Part shown: positions 5,037 through 5,543 of the stretch, in pieces
Numbering within the stretch: the first letter of the stretch is position 1
Layout: the number at the start of each line of letters is the position of its first letter
Assembly (NCBI GenBank): GCA_002352135.1
Contig: DEHW01000207.1
Span: forward strand, 1-5,543
Reading direction: 5' to 3'
Source of the DNA: Lysobacterales bacterium UBA2790
GTDB taxonomy: Bacteria; Pseudomonadota; Gammaproteobacteria; Xanthomonadales; Xanthomonadaceae
DNA length: 5,543 nucleotides
Notes under the pieces: model-generated
The model's database searches: none
The model's input: the letters and a program-made list of their open reading frames with translations, nothing else
What the model was told of the DNA's origin: nothing
Made by a program: the position numbers and the translations under genes

Positions 5037-5543
5037 TCAGCAAATGTCCCGCAGCAGCGCCGCCAAAACCTTCGGCACCTGCGCACTGACCGCTTCCAGA
5101 TTGCCGAACACCTCGTCCATGGTGATCTCGGCCTGATCACCGCAGCCTGCCGCCCAGTTGGCGACGAGGTTGAGGCTGGCATAGTCGAGGCCAAGTTCAC
5201 GCGCTAGGGCCGCCTCGGGCATCCCGGTCATGCCAACCAGGTCGCAACCGTCACGACGCAGGCGCGCGATCTCGGCGATGGTTTCCAAGCGCGGGCCCTG
5301 CGTGCAGCCATACACACCGCCATCGACCACTTCCACGCCGGCATCATGGGCGGCACGCAGCAGGGCGGTGCGTAGGGCACGACTGTAGGGCTCGGTGAAA
5401 TCGACGTGCTCGACCTTCGCGCCTTCGACATCACAGAACGAACTGAGTCGCCCATGGGTGTAGTCGATCAATTGATCGGGTACGGCCAGCACGCGCGGCC
5501 CCATGCGCTCGGTGATGCCGCCGACGGCATTGATACCGACCAC
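5037..5543 (-). CDS. S-methyl-5'-thioinosine phosphorylase / MTAP family, C-terminal part (gene runs off the right edge)
   Basis: The visible 168 residues are the C-terminal two thirds of a PNP/MTAP-family nucleoside phosphorylase, which splits a methylthio-purine nucleoside with phosphate to the base and 5-methylthioribose-1-phosphate in polyamine and methionine salvage. Family blocks in order are VGINAVGGI (2-10), VPDQLIDYTHGR (21-32), GVYGCTQGPRLET (76-88) and GMTGMPEAALARELGL (104-119). The purine-specificity segment is LVANWAAG (126-133). By eye alignment its N129 stands where human MTAP has D220 (in ATDYDCW); asparagine there is the choice of 6-oxopurine phosphorylases. This favours methylthioinosine over methylthioadenosine, as in the Pseudomonas aeruginosa PA3004 enzyme. 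The first codon in the window is GTG and is internal: the family needs roughly 75-80 more N-terminal residues with the GGTG phosphate-binding motif. The methyltransferase follows after 65 bases. A plain MTAP is the main alternative. Confidence 0.9.
   Translation of the reverse strand: MVGINAVGGITERMGPRVLAVPDQLIDYTHGRLSSFCDVEGAKVEHVDFTEPYSRALRTALLRAAHDAGVEVVDGGVYGCTQGPRLETIAEIARLRRDGCDLVGMTGMPEAALARELGLDYASLNLVANWAAGCGDQAEITMDEVFGNLEAVSAQVPKVLAALLRDIC

Noticed and set aside
1..5543. tRNA, rRNA, CRISPR array, insertion sequence or attachment site
   Set aside because: I saw no cloverleaf-like segment, regular direct repeats with spacers, transposase-like protein or terminal repeats; nearly all of the window is taken up by identified genes.

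Overview
The window looks like chromosomal DNA of a GC-rich gammaproteobacterium, most plausibly of the Xanthomonadales (Lysobacterales). This rests on the dense minus-strand run methyltransferase–rnhA–dnaQ, on a methylthioinosine-type phosphorylase instead of a classical MTAP, and on the N-terminus of a GntP-like permease of the kind I associate with that order. The lineage is inference; no rRNA or other marker gene is present.

Layout, left to right. Positions 1-206 hold the N-terminal part of a membrane permease on the minus strand, running off the left edge. A 199-base divergent spacer (207-405) follows. It carries a perfect TTGAC-N4-GTCAA palindrome of the FNR/FixK/DNR type, with a plausible -10 element at class II spacing, in front of a plus-strand bacteriohemerythrin (406-867). 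That gene converges, with only 18 bases between, on a secreted six-repeat beta-propeller protein with sialidase-type Asp boxes (886-1926, minus). Everything from there to the right edge is on the minus strand. In transcription order it is: methylthioinosine phosphorylase (partial, entering from the right edge), a YafS-like SAM methyltransferase, RNase HI, the DNA polymerase III epsilon subunit, a tail-anchored Ser/Thr kinase, and the propeller protein.

How the genes fit together. The methyltransferase, rnhA and dnaQ are packed with an ATGA overlap and a 1-base gap, so they form one translationally coupled unit for genome maintenance (R-loop/primer removal and replication proofreading). The kinase follows dnaQ after about 20 bases and is probably co-transcribed. 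The propeller gene lies 163 bases further on and may have its own promoter. A 7-bp hairpin just after the phosphorylase stop may partly separate that purine/methionine salvage gene from the rest. The hemerythrin is a separate, likely oxygen- or NO-responsive unit.

I see no mobile element, CRISPR array, tRNA, rRNA or clear new multi-gene system. The most informative signals are the FNR-type operator before the hemerythrin, the propeller gene with its locally lower GC, and the tail-anchored kinase joined to the replication genes.
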